Source: Nonomuraea muscovyensis
GTDB taxonomy: Bacteria; Actinomycetota; Actinomycetes; Streptosporangiales; Streptosporangiaceae
NCBI RefSeq assembly: GCF_014207745.1
Contig: NZ_JACHJB010000001.1
Location: forward strand, 1,736,001-1,800,000
Length of the DNA stretch: 64,000 bases
Direction of reading: 5' to 3'
The first letter of the stretch is position 1. Every line of letters starts with the position of its first letter. The notes beneath the pieces are model-generated. The model was not told the DNA's origin and did no database searches. It was given only the letters and a program-made list of their open reading frames with translations. Shown here piece by piece: positions 34,570 through 42,900 of this stretch. A program made the translations under genes and the position numbers.

Positions 34570-34691
34570 ATGACCAGAGCCCGGGCCGGCCACATCCGCG
34601 CCACGCTGCTGAACTCCGCGCCCGTCGTGGTCCTGGCCGTCATCGCCGCCGTGGGCTCGTTCACGCACATCGCCGAACTGGCCGCCGAACA
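34570..34691 (+). pseudogene. DUF2637/SpdB-like N-terminal fragment
   Basis: An ATG with GGAGG upstream opens about 40 residues with a membrane span (NSAPVVVLAVIAAVGSFTHI) like the spread protein SpdB2/DUF2637, normally encoded after TraB in these elements. The frame then fuses out of register to an integrase fragment. Confidence 0.6.
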
Positions 34692-35051
34692 CGTGCGAAC
34701 AGGCACATCATCCCGGCCCTGGGCGCCCGCAAACTGGTCGATCTCACGGCGGACGACGTGGACCGCTGGCTCGCCGACAAGGCAAAGGAGCTAAGCACCC
34801 GCACTCTCCGTGAGCTGCGCTCGATCCTCGTCCGCTCGATCTCCCGCGCCCAAGCCCGAGACAAGGTGAAGCGCAGCGTGGTCCTGCTCTGCGAGATCCC
34901 GAAGGGCAAGGAAGGCCGGCCCTCCAAGTCACTCACCCTGGACCAGGCCGAAGCCATCCGCAAGGCATCCGAGGGCACCGCCCTGCACGCGTACATCGTC
35001 CTGTCGCTGCTCCTCGGCGCGCGGACGGAGGAACACATGATCACCCCATAA
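34692..35051 (+). pseudogene. tyrosine integrase middle fragment
   Basis: IIPALGARKLVDLTADDVDRW, STRTLRELRSILVRSISRAQ and IPKGKEGRPSKSLTLDQAEA correspond to the core-binding domain and the start of the catalytic domain of an actinomycete ICE integrase. It ends at LLLGARTEE, just inside the first catalytic-Arg block, then a stop. The catalytic remainder is absent. Confidence 0.78.
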
Positions 35052-35083
35052 CCTCCTCCCGATCCAAGGATGATCATTGAAGC

Positions 35084-35278
35084 GTGTACGAGGAGCCCGC
35101 CGCGGCGGAGTTCGTGGGTTCGTCCGGCTGGCTGTTCCTCATCCTGGGCGCCGCCTTGGGAATCCTCGGCGGAGCATGGGACGGCGCGGCATCAGCAGTG
35201 ATCGCGCTGGTGGGTATAGGGCTGGGATGCCTCGTCACAGCCGTCGTGCTGGCGCTTGAGGACTTTCACCGGCACTGA
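35084..35278 (+). CDS. small two-span membrane protein (paralogue of 23221)
   Basis: 64 residues from a GTG, with two hydrophobic spans (GWLFLILGAALGILGG and VIALVGIGLGCLVTAVVLAL). The second span matches the paralogue at 23221. A TTG at 35077 aligns with the paralogue's start but is out of frame, which suggests a small indel and a shifted start in one copy. It lies between an integrase fragment and the hairpin/77-bp element, like its paralogue. Confidence 0.5.
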   Translation: MYEEPAAAEFVGSSGWLFLILGAALGILGGAWDGAASAVIALVGIGLGCLVTAVVLALEDFHRH

Positions 35279-35304
35279 TCAGAGCCCGTAGTCACTCGGT
35301 TAGT

Positions 35305-35362
35305 CACCCAGCAACGCAGATGGCCGCTACCAACCTCTTGGTAACGGCCATCGACCTGGGTG
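35305..35362 (+). terminator. large hairpin, second copy
   Basis: Outer arms CACCCAG/CTGGGTG are identical to those at 23436. The inner stem GATGGCCGCTACCAA/TTGGTAACGGCCATC pairs over 15 positions with one G-T. The inner sequence differs from the other copy while pairing is kept. It ends 3 bp before copy D of the 77-bp element. Confidence 0.6.
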
Positions 35363-35365
35363 GGG

Positions 35366-35442
35366 TGTTCACGAGTGGCCCTGACCTACGGACGAGTCAG
35401 GGAATCGTTGATCGCTTCCCAGGATGAAGATGATCGTTTCCC
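35366..35442 (+). repeat. 77-bp element, copy D
   Basis: TGTTCACGAGT at 35366, GATCGCTTCCC at 35410 and GATCGTTTCCC at 35432. CCCTGAC/GTCAGGG (35379 and 35396) give a perfect 7-bp internal stem. It ends 14 bp before the stop of the minus-strand DUF6461 gene. Confidence 0.88.
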
Positions 35443-35456
35443 AACCAGCCCTGCAT

Positions 35457-36080
35457 TCAAGGCATGGGTGGGTGCCAGGAGGGGTCGCTGATGCGCGAGT
35501 GCCGCGCCTGGAGCCAATCGGTGGCGATGTCGGTTTCGGTGATCCGCCCGATCAGCGCCAAGGTGGAGCTGACGCCCTCGTCCGCCCCCACGGGGTCGAC
35601 GTCGTCATCGGCGATCTGGAAGCGCAGCCCCTCCATCAGGTGGTCGAGCGCATGTGGATCATCGCCGAACCACCGATCAGGCCAGTTGGGCTCGAAGGAG
35701 ACGATCATGCGCCCGTCGCGGGCGTACTTGAAGTATTCCCTGCCGTGGATGTTCATGCTGAAGCTGAGAGCCTGACGGCCACCCTGGGTGACGGACAGCA
35801 GAGACGCGTCATCGTCGAAGAGCGCCGGCACGATGCCAATCCAGCCGTTGACCTCGGCCACCCAGCGGGAGCCGTCGTCGAGGTGGTGGTCGAGGATCTC
35901 GCTCAGGTAGCAGGGGGTGCGGGTGGCGAGGTCCAGGTGGAAGGCCGGGGCGAGGGTGTCGAGGTCCGCGCCCTTGATCCACAGGGCGTTGAATCCCAGC
36001 ATCCACAGGTCGTCCTCATCGAGTCCCTCGGTGAAGATCGTCGAGACCAGAAGGTCGTACAGGTAGGTCCGTGACTGCAT
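35457..36080 (-). CDS. DUF6461-family protein
   Basis: 207 residues from the ATG at 36080 with GAGAGG upstream. The features AEVNGWIGIVPALFDDD, GGRQALSFSMNIHGREYFKY, DGRMIVSFEPNWPDRWFGDD and DHLMEGLRFQ fit DUF6461, a soluble actinomycete family of unknown function. The gene is bracketed by 77-bp elements D (3' side) and E (5' side), so gene plus element form a unit of 764 bp. Confidence 0.75.
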   Translation of the reverse strand: MQSRTYLYDLLVSTIFTEGLDEDDLWMLGFNALWIKGADLDTLAPAFHLDLATRTPCYLSEILDHHLDDGSRWVAEVNGWIGIVPALFDDDASLLSVTQGGRQALSFSMNIHGREYFKYARDGRMIVSFEPNWPDRWFGDDPHALDHLMEGLRFQIADDDVDPVGADEGVSSTLALIGRITETDIATDWLQARHSRISDPSWHPPMP

Positions 36081-36098
36081 GGCCGCCTCTCGGAGAGA

Positions 36099-36129
36099 GG
36101 GGGCATCCCGCAAGATGCCCCCTTCGGGG
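36099..36129. promoter_or_regulatory. overlapping hairpins in the leader of the DUF6461 gene
   Basis: GGGGGCATC/GATGCCCCC (36099-36107 and 36114-36122) form a perfect 9-bp stem with a 6-base loop. CCCC-TTC-GGGG (36119-36129) uses the same CCCC. The two cannot form together, so an attenuator-like switch ahead of the gene is possible; alternatively the large stem is a terminator for transcripts reading right. Confidence 0.45.
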
Positions 36130-36206
36130 TCTTCGCAAATAGGGCTTGCCTGGGGTGCAAGAGGGATTGAGGAGATCACTTCCCGAGGAGAGGATGATCA
36201 CTTCCC
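36130..36206 (+). repeat. 77-bp element, copy E
   Basis: TCTTCGCAAAT at 36130 is the most diverged start. Both direct repeats read GATCACTTCCC (36174 and 36196), still exactly 22 bp apart. CTTGC/GCAAG (36145 and 36157) can pair. It lies between the leader of the DUF6461 gene and the 3' end of the next minus-strand ORF. Confidence 0.82.
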
Positions 36207-36239
36207 GCCTGCACAACCCGGGCGCTGGCCGTTCAGGGA

Positions 36240-36443
36240 TCAGCGGATCGCGTCGGGCATGCGGACCGTCACGTAGGGATGCGGCTGCTTCAGCCACTCG
36301 CCGGTCAGCCGCGCCCCGGTGGTGCGGTCGATGGCCGCGAGGAAGGCAGCCCTCCAGTCGTAGTCGGCGCGGCCGTCCAGGTCGTCCTCATCCTCGTCCT
36401 CATCGAGATCCTCGGGCGCGGGCTCGGCGAAGAAGTCCGTCAT
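36240..36443 (-). CDS. small acidic hypothetical protein
   Basis: 67 residues from the ATG at 36443. A very acidic run (EDLDEDEDEDDLD) precedes YDWRAAFLAAIDRTTGARLTG and EWLKQPHPYVTVR. It is unrecognised. It could be a short accessory protein or the tail of a lost gene; the frame continues upstream to 36560 without better starts. Confidence 0.4.
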   Translation of the reverse strand: MTDFFAEPAPEDLDEDEDEDDLDGRADYDWRAAFLAAIDRTTGARLTGEWLKQPHPYVTVRMPDAIR

Positions 36444-36455
36444 CGCCTGCAGCTC

Positions 36456-36662
36456 CGCGATTGCTCCGGGACCCCGCAGAGCCGCACCTGCGGCTGGTGC
36501 GGCCGACCCGTCCCCCACACCGGGCGCGGCCGGCCCCCGACCTACTGCAGCAAGGCTCACCGCAACCGCGCGTGGGAAGTGCGCACCGCCGAGCGCCGCC
36601 TGCAGCGCGACATCGCCACCGCGGCCGCCACGCGCAGGCGGGGCCCGCGCCGGCCTGCGTGA
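36456..36662 (+). pseudogene. zinc-ribbon protein fragment
   Basis: The plus strand encodes SRTCGWCGRPVPHTGRGRPP then TYCSKAHRNRAWEVRTAERR, a Cys4-type finger common in short actinomycete proteins. There is no convincing start, and the upstream part overlaps the acidic ORF in antisense, so it is treated as a fragment. Confidence 0.5.
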
Positions 36663-36666
36663 CCCG

Positions 36667-37791
36667 CTACAGGCGGCGACAGTTTCCGGGGCGCTTCGGG
36701 CGGTCGTCGGTCCAGCCTGTCACGGACGTCCAGACCTCGGACGCCGCGATCTCACCTTTGGACAGGCCCACGGTGCTCTCTCCCGCCTTCGTGACCTTGG
36801 CCAGGATCTCGCCGGTCGACGGGTTCAGGATGGTCGTGTGGTCCTCGGTCACCTCGTCGTCCTCGCCGAACTCCCTGAAGGACTTTATGTCCTTGTTGAA
36901 GTCCACGGCGAGGCCGCCGCGGCCCAGCGGGTCTTTGGCCGGCCCCCGGACGCTGGTCGTCGGCAGGTCGGCGAGCAGGCGAAGGACGGCGGCCCGGGCC
37001 GCCGGCCTGATGGGCATCGCCAGCAGGAAATGAGAATCGGCGATGGCTTCCTCCAGTTCCTGCCCTGTCTTGGCCTCGCGGGACTCCCAGCGGGCACGCA
37101 GCCACTCCCGCAGCCCCTTGTCATCGGCAGGCAGCGCCGAAATCTCGGCCAGCGTGTACCCGCCAAGCGGGTGTGCGCCGGGCCCGTGATCCGGCGTGAC
37201 CTCGTGGGTGTACTGGCAGTCCCTGGTCTCGGCACGTATCGGCAGCTTCACGCAGTCGGCCTCCTTCGTGCCGGGTGCGCACACACGCTGAACCGTGACG
37301 GGTGATCCGGCGGCCTGCCAGGCGCGCTCGTCGGCCGGAGTTGCAGGGCGCAGGACCGTTTCCCCGTTCTGTGTCTGTACAGGGTCCTTGGAATCGCGTG
37401 GCAGCCAAAGCTCTGTCCTCGACGACACCCACGCGTTGAAGGTTCGTCCACCGGCTTGTACCCGTATCAGATGGTCGTTCACCAGCGACCTGCGCCAGTA
37501 CGCGCCGCGGTCGTCCGGCAACCGTGCGACCTGGGCGGCCAGCCGGCGCAGTGCCTCGTTCCCGTCAGAGGGCGCAAGCACGGAAGGAGACGGGGGGGTG
37601 GGGACGGCGATCTCCTTGGAGACGAGCGCGACCACGGCGAGGATGACGGCGACCGCCGCGGCTGCCAACACCGGCAGCCCTCGAAGGCCCCGACGCGGGC
37701 GGACCGCGACAGGCCCCAGGCTCTCCGGCGACACCAGTTCCGCACCTGCGGTGAAAGCGTCGCGGAGTCGATCTTCAACGTTTCGGGTCAT
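36667..37791 (-). CDS. CU044_5270-type membrane-anchored partner of a sigma factor
   Basis: 374 residues. A short cytoplasmic N-terminus (MTRNVEDRLRDAFTAGAELV) is followed by one membrane span (VLAAAAVAVILAVVALV, about 52-68) and a large extracytoplasmic domain. This is the arrangement of CU044_5270 family proteins, which are regularly co-transcribed with SigE-type sigma factors and are thought to act as anti-sigma factors. The ATG overlaps the sigma-gene stop (ATGA). Confidence 0.8.
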   Translation of the reverse strand: MTRNVEDRLRDAFTAGAELVSPESLGPVAVRPRRGLRGLPVLAAAAVAVILAVVALVSKEIAVPTPPSPSVLAPSDGNEALRRLAAQVARLPDDRGAYWRRSLVNDHLIRVQAGGRTFNAWVSSRTELWLPRDSKDPVQTQNGETVLRPATPADERAWQAAGSPVTVQRVCAPGTKEADCVKLPIRAETRDCQYTHEVTPDHGPGAHPLGGYTLAEISALPADDKGLREWLRARWESREAKTGQELEEAIADSHFLLAMPIRPAARAAVLRLLADLPTTSVRGPAKDPLGRGGLAVDFNKDIKSFREFGEDDEVTEDHTTILNPSTGEILAKVTKAGESTVGLSKGEIAASEVWTSVTGWTDDRPKRPGNCRRL

Positions 37792-38327
37792 CGCTCCTCC
37801 TGCAGTTGGGTGGCGAGCACTTTCAGCGCCCGGGATGTCGTCGATTTGACCGTTCCGCGGCTGACCCCCATCACCTGGGCGATTTCCGCTTCTGACAGGT
37901 CCAGGTAGAAACGCAGCACCAGCGCCTCGCGCTGGCGTCGTGGCAGAGCCCGGACGGCTAGGAACACCTGTCGGCGGGTCTCCCCCAGCAACGCCGCCGC
38001 CTCCGCCGACCAGAAAGGAATCTCGCGGTGACCGCGAAACCGCCCGATGATCGCCCTGCGCCGCAGGACCATCCGGCACCCATTGACCACGGCCTTGCGC
38101 AGGTACGGCAGCACCTCCCCTCGGTCGGACAGCTTGCTCCACCTGCGAAACACCGCGGCGAACGTGTCTTGGACCACGTCCTCGGCGCTCTCCTGGTCAC
38201 CCACCAACAGGAACGCCAACCGCACAAGAGCAAGCCGGTGGGCGCGGAATAACTCGGTCACGACTATGTCGGCCGACCCCTCGGCGCCCGGAGAACCGGG
38301 CGGGGCGTGGATGATCTCGGAGTTCAT
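37788..38327 (-). CDS. SigE-type (SACE_1667-like) ECF sigma factor
   Basis: 179 residues. Region 2 is FRAHRLALVRLAFLLVGDQ then SAEDVVQDTFAAVFRRW; region 4 is LPRRQREALVLRFYLDLSEA then EIAQVMGVSRGTVKSTTSRA. Together with the membrane-anchored protein encoded downstream it forms a sigma/anti-sigma pair for cell-envelope signals. The open frame continues upstream to 38657, but the ATG at 38327 gives the normal family length. Confidence 0.9.
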   Translation of the reverse strand: MNSEIIHAPPGSPGAEGSADIVVTELFRAHRLALVRLAFLLVGDQESAEDVVQDTFAAVFRRWSKLSDRGEVLPYLRKAVVNGCRMVLRRRAIIGRFRGHREIPFWSAEAAALLGETRRQVFLAVRALPRRQREALVLRFYLDLSEAEIAQVMGVSRGTVKSTTSRALKVLATQLQEER

Positions 38328-38445
38328 GTCTTCTACATGCACAAGCCCCCGAGGAGGTTGCGTCACGCCGACGCCTTCCTTTTGCGCCTGACCCTCGGCA
38401 CCGCCCTGCTGGGGTTCCTGTAGTACTCGAGGAATTTCGCTGGGC

Positions 38446-38522
38446 TGTTCACGAGCGCGGCTGAACTGGAGTGGAGGAGCCGCTTGGAAGGTCGCTTCCC
38501 GGATCAGGAGTGATCGTTTCCC
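38446..38522 (+). repeat. 77-bp element, copy F
   Basis: TGTTCACGAG at 38446, GGTCGCTTCCC at 38490 and GATCGTTTCCC at 38512. GCGGCT/AGCCGC (38457 and 38478) form a perfect stem. The second direct repeat overlaps the last codons of the minus-strand HIT gene. Confidence 0.86.
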
Positions 38523-38989
38523 GTGAGCACGCTCAGATGATGTTCGATCGCCTCGCGCATGGCATCGTGTTGTGGGCCAAGAGCGAATTGCTGGTCGCTC
38601 CACCGGTCGTGCGGGTACAGCCATACCGGGTAACCGACGAGGTGGGCGGGCTCCCATTCGTAGCGCGGCCAGACATGTGCGTGGAGAAAGGCGTCGGTGT
38701 TTCCAAGGATTTCGAGGTTCACGCGCCGAAACGCCGGGTCCAGGCTGCGGCAGGCCTGTTCAACCGCCTCGCCGAGGTGATCCATGCTGGACAGGAAGGC
38801 CAATCGCTTGGTGCGAGGCAGGTCCGATAGCCGCTGCACGTTGGGGTCGTCTGCCAGCAGGACGGAGTAACCCGGCAGGAACTGGGTGTCGCCGATCACC
38901 GCGAAGCTCGCGTCGAGTCGTTTCATCACCGTGGGGTTACGGCCCTGCAGGGCACTGCCGATCCTGTCGGCTCGCCAATCGTTCAGCAT
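38504..38989 (-). CDS. HIT-like (diadenosine polyphosphate hydrolase-type) protein
   Basis: 161 residues. RLDASFAVIGDTQFLPGYSV and VNLEILGNTDAFLHAHVWPR place it in the HIT superfamily, which hydrolyses dinucleotide polyphosphates or nucleoside-phosphate conjugates. The HxHxH triad reads FLHAHVW, so one His position is not conserved and activity may differ. The final residues TGNDHS are encoded by the GATCGTTTCCC repeat of element F, so the element supplies the stop codon and the C-terminus. Confidence 0.75.
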   Translation of the reverse strand: MLNDWRADRIGSALQGRNPTVMKRLDASFAVIGDTQFLPGYSVLLADDPNVQRLSDLPRTKRLAFLSSMDHLGEAVEQACRSLDPAFRRVNLEILGNTDAFLHAHVWPRYEWEPAHLVGYPVWLYPHDRWSDQQFALGPQHDAMREAIEHHLSVLTGNDHS

Positions 38990-39202
38990 GGTTGCTGACC
39001 TTATTGTTTCCGGGTCGCCGATCTACAGGTCCCGTCCGGGATCGCCGCTGTCCAGCACATGGCCACATTGAGCCAGGGGCTGGCTGAGGCCCTGAAGGGA
39101 TCTTGCAGTCTTTGGGGTCAGCGATGCCATGTCGCCTACAGTGTGGAGTTGCAGCTATGCGTTGAGTGATGGCGGCGGTTCAGGACTGTCACGAGGGAGG
39201 CG

Positions 39203-39727
39203 ATGGTGACGTCGCTGCTGATGAAGCTGGACAGGGCCGAGGAGTCCGCACGGCAGGAATACGTCGAGCTGTCCGGGCAGATGGAGGAGCTGCAGGAGCG
39301 GTTGGCCGTGGCGGAGCGTCGCCTGGAGCGACTGTCCATCGCGCGTGAGGAGCTGACCGCGCTGGAGGCGGCCGACGAGCTGGCGGAGGCGGGGCGCGGC
39401 GAAGCTTCCGATGACGATCATGCTGGCGCGGGCCATAGCGATCCGGGGGTTGCCGGGCATGGGGAGGTTCCCCAGGAGCGTCCGATTCTGCGGGGGTTGC
39501 GCAAGGACGCGGTGGTGTTGCTGGCTAGCTCTGATGAGCCGTTGCGGGCGCGGGAGGTGGTGCGGGCGCTGGGTCAGCAGGATGTCCGCGGTCAGGTGGA
39601 GGGGATGCGCGCGCGGCGCAAGCGGCTGGTGGTCGATGGCTGGCTGGTCGAGCGTGAGCAGGGCTTGTTCGCGATCGCCTCCGGGGTGAACGGGTTCGCC
39701 GGCGAAGGAGGCGCCGCCACGAGCTGA
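39203..39727 (+). CDS. coiled-coil and helix-turn-helix-like protein
   Basis: 174 residues. The N-terminal 65 residues form a Glu/Arg-rich coiled coil (SARQEYVELSGQMEELQERL). After a flexible acidic linker, about 95-155 resemble a winged helix (RGLRKDAVVLLASSDEPLRA, REVVRALGQQDVRGQVEGMR). GAGG lies upstream. The family name is not known to me; a DNA-binding regulator or element-accessory protein is plausible. Confidence 0.6.
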   Translation: MVTSLLMKLDRAEESARQEYVELSGQMEELQERLAVAERRLERLSIAREELTALEAADELAEAGRGEASDDDHAGAGHSDPGVAGHGEVPQERPILRGLRKDAVVLLASSDEPLRAREVVRALGQQDVRGQVEGMRARRKRLVVDGWLVEREQGLFAIASGVNGFAGEGGAATS

Positions 39728-39818
39728 GCAGGGCTTGCCGATCTGGTGACCGGATCAAAAGAGTGATGCCGCCGAGTAGCAGCTCGACGGCACCGGGTTG
39801 CGTGAGCGCCCAACAGAC

Positions 39819-39997
39819 CTAACTCCTTGAAGGCTCGCGCTTTCCGAGCGTAGCGCGATAGGTGATCGCTTGGAGGCTCTCGAGCCAAATGGCGGCTGCT
39901 TCTGCCCGGATGTCCGGGTTTTCGGGGTGGCGGAGAGGAGGCTCGACCATGCCGTCGATATCATCACGGCGTCCAGCTCGAGGTTCGGCGTCGTCAT
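39819..39997 (-). pseudogene. frameshifted small gene coupled to the HTH tail
   Basis: An ATG at 39997 overlaps the stop of the subtilase-HTH gene (ATGA) and opens MTTPNLELDAV. Coding-like sequence continues one frame over as DIDGMVEPPLRHPENPDIRA then AAIWLESLQAITYRATLG. The pair looks like a partner gene of the HTH remnant with a single frameshift. No family is recognised. Confidence 0.4.
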
Positions 39998-42900
39998 CGG
40001 GAGGCCGGGGTGCCCTCCGGCCACAGCCTGGCAGCGAGAGCGGTCTCCAGCAGGGCGATGGTGGCCACGTCCGGCCACGAACGCCCGGCAAGCAGGTCGG
40101 AGATGGACTGGCGGTTGACGCCGGAGGCGGCCGCCAGGCCGCGCAGGCTCAGGCGGCGTTCGGTCAGGATGCCGGCCAGGGTGGCGGCGATCGACTGGAC
40201 GCCCGCCACCCAGGTGGCGGCCCCGCTCAGCGCCGAAGAGAAGACTCGGCCGGGTGGGAGTCGGGCCCCACCCGGCCGAACTCCGTCAGCCGACGGCGTA
40301 CGTCCGACGACGTACGCACGAGTGATCGACTGGGTCACTGCCGCGCCCGACGAATCGGACACCGTCGCCCGCAGTGACACGAACCCGGCCTGGTCCGGGT
40401 TCGGCAGCACGGCCGTCCACCGCGTACCGACGCGCACGACCGGCACCTGCCGCCAGCCGGCGCCGGTGGACATCTCCAGCCGCATCGACGTGACCGACGC
40501 CTTCGCGGCGCCGGGATTGCGCTCCACCCACAGCGGCACGCGGGTCTTGCTGCCGGGCTTGGCGCGGTTGTGGTCGTCCAGCCCTTCGGGCGCGTACCGG
40601 ACCGCCATGAGCGGCAGCGGCTGCTCCTTCGCCGTGGTCTTCGACCGGAACCGCCACACCGACTCCGTGCCGGTGGTGAGCGTCGAGTACGGGACCTCAC
40701 GCTGCACGGACGCCGTCAGCGTGTAGTCGGCGCCTCCGGCGGGCAATTCGGCCTGGAGCCCGCACCCTTTCTGATCGTTGAGCCGGCAGTTCGCGATGTT
40801 ACCCGTGGCGAGAGGGCTGCCGTTCCTGGCGAGCGTGACGGTGCCGGTGGCAGCGCTGTCCATACCCGTACGATCCGGGCCTCCGGTGGCGAGCATCCCC
40901 ACCCCGGAGAAGGTCAGCCGATCCCCGGTACGGCTGCCGCCGGGCAGCAGGAACGACGGTCCGGTCACCGCCGCGTTCCACACCTCACTGCTCTCGCCCG
41001 GCCGCGCGACCTTACCGCCGTCGAAGGAGCGCGAGGTGCCGACCTCGATCCCGCTCTCGTAGGTCAGGCCGGGGGTCCGGTAGTAGACCACCGTGCCGGG
41101 CAGCGCGATCTCACCGACCGGCGACATCAGCGACCGACCCGGACGATCGGAGAACTGAAGCCCGGTGAGCGGCCTGCCCGTGGCCGCCACCCCCGAGGCC
41201 CGGTAGGTCACGGTGACCTTCGCGAGGTCGCGCCGCCTGACCTCGTGGGTGAGGTCCTCGGGGATGCCGTCGGTATGCCGGTCGTGGACGTCATAGACGA
41301 AGGGGCTGGGCGAGACGTCCTTGCTCACCCACGTCGTGCCCAGCGTGTACGTCAGGCCGGGGTTGCGGCTCGGGATGGCGTGAACAGCGCTGACGTCGTC
41401 GCCCGCGAACACCCAGGAACTCCAGGCGCCATGCTCCAGGCCCAGGGAGTAGCCGGGCTTGAGCCGGGCGTTCGGGTCGTCGAGCGTGACCTTGGCCGCT
41501 CGGCCCTTGCGGGCGTCCACCGTGAGCCGGCGGTCACTGTCCACCTTGACGGGCAGGTCGGCCAGCGTTTGGACGAAGGCGCCGTCGACGACCTCCTCGA
41601 GGAAGGCGTACAGATTCCAGTCGCCCTTCGGCAGCCGGATCGTGGCCACGCCCTGACGGAAGGCCAGCGTGTGGATCTCGCTCGTCTCGGCGTCGTAGAA
41701 TTCCGCGATTATGGGGGTGGTCCGCTGCCCCTGCTTGTCGAGCAGTTCGATGGTGACGTCGTACGACTCCGGTTCGACGTACGCGCCGGCCGGCGTGCGG
41801 ACGACCGTGTCACCCGACGTGGCGCTGATCACACCCGGGTGGTCGCCGGGGGCCTTGCCGGTGGCATCGATGGTGAGCGTGACCGTGGCCTCGCCCTTGG
41901 CCGGCACCGTGACCTGGGCGGCCGACGGATTGAGCACCTCGCTCTGCGTGGTCAGGTCCAGGGTGATCGGCGCGTCGGACGCGTTGGCATAGGTGATGGT
42001 TCTGGTCGCCGTCCGGGCGTCGTCGTCCCACGGGAAGGTCGCCCACAGCTCGCCCGTGGCGGTGACCTGCTGCTTCAGCCCGCGTTCGAGGTCGATAAGG
42101 CCGGTGCCCTGCTGGTAGGGGGTCGCGCCGTCGGCGGGCTTGGCGCTGCCGACCAGGGCGGCTTTGAGCCGCGCGCCCGTCCAGTCCGGGTGGCGCTGGG
42201 CCACGATGGCCGCCGCGCCCACGACGTGCGGCGCGGCCATCGAGGTGCCGCTCATGATCTGGTGGCCGCCGCTCGGTGCGGCGGCCATGATGGCGACGCC
42301 CGGAGCGGTCACGTCCGGCTTGATCGCGTGATCGCCGACGCGCGGCCCAATGCTGGAGAAGGGGGCCAGGACGCCCTGCTTGTCCACCGCGCCCACGGTG
42401 AGCGCCGCCTCGGCGCTGCCGGGGGTGCTCACCCTTCCGCTGGGGCCGTCGTTGCCCGCCGCCACGACGAACAGCGTCCCGGTACGCTCCGACAGCGTGT
42501 TCACCGCCTGCTCCAGCGGGTCGAGCTCCGGTCCGTCGACGTAGCCGAAGCTCATGTTGACGGCCCTGGCCTTGACCTCCATGGCGGCCCACTCCATGCC
42601 GGCGAGGATGGCCGAGTCCGTCGGGCCATTGGCGCCGCCCACCTTGCCGATCGCGAGGTTCGCCTCCGGCGCCACGCCGCGGTAGGTCTTGCCCCTGCCC
42701 GCGACGGTCGAGGCGACATGGGTACCGTGGCCGATGGGGTCGCTGATGTCGGGGTCGTCGCTGAAGTTCCGCGCGTGGACCACCGCGTCCTTCAGGTCCG
42801 GGTGGTCGGCGTCGTAGCCGGAGTCGAGCACCGCGACGGTGACGCCCTTGCCGGTGAGGCCCTGCTGCCAGGCTTGGGGCGCGCCGATCTGTCGCACGCT

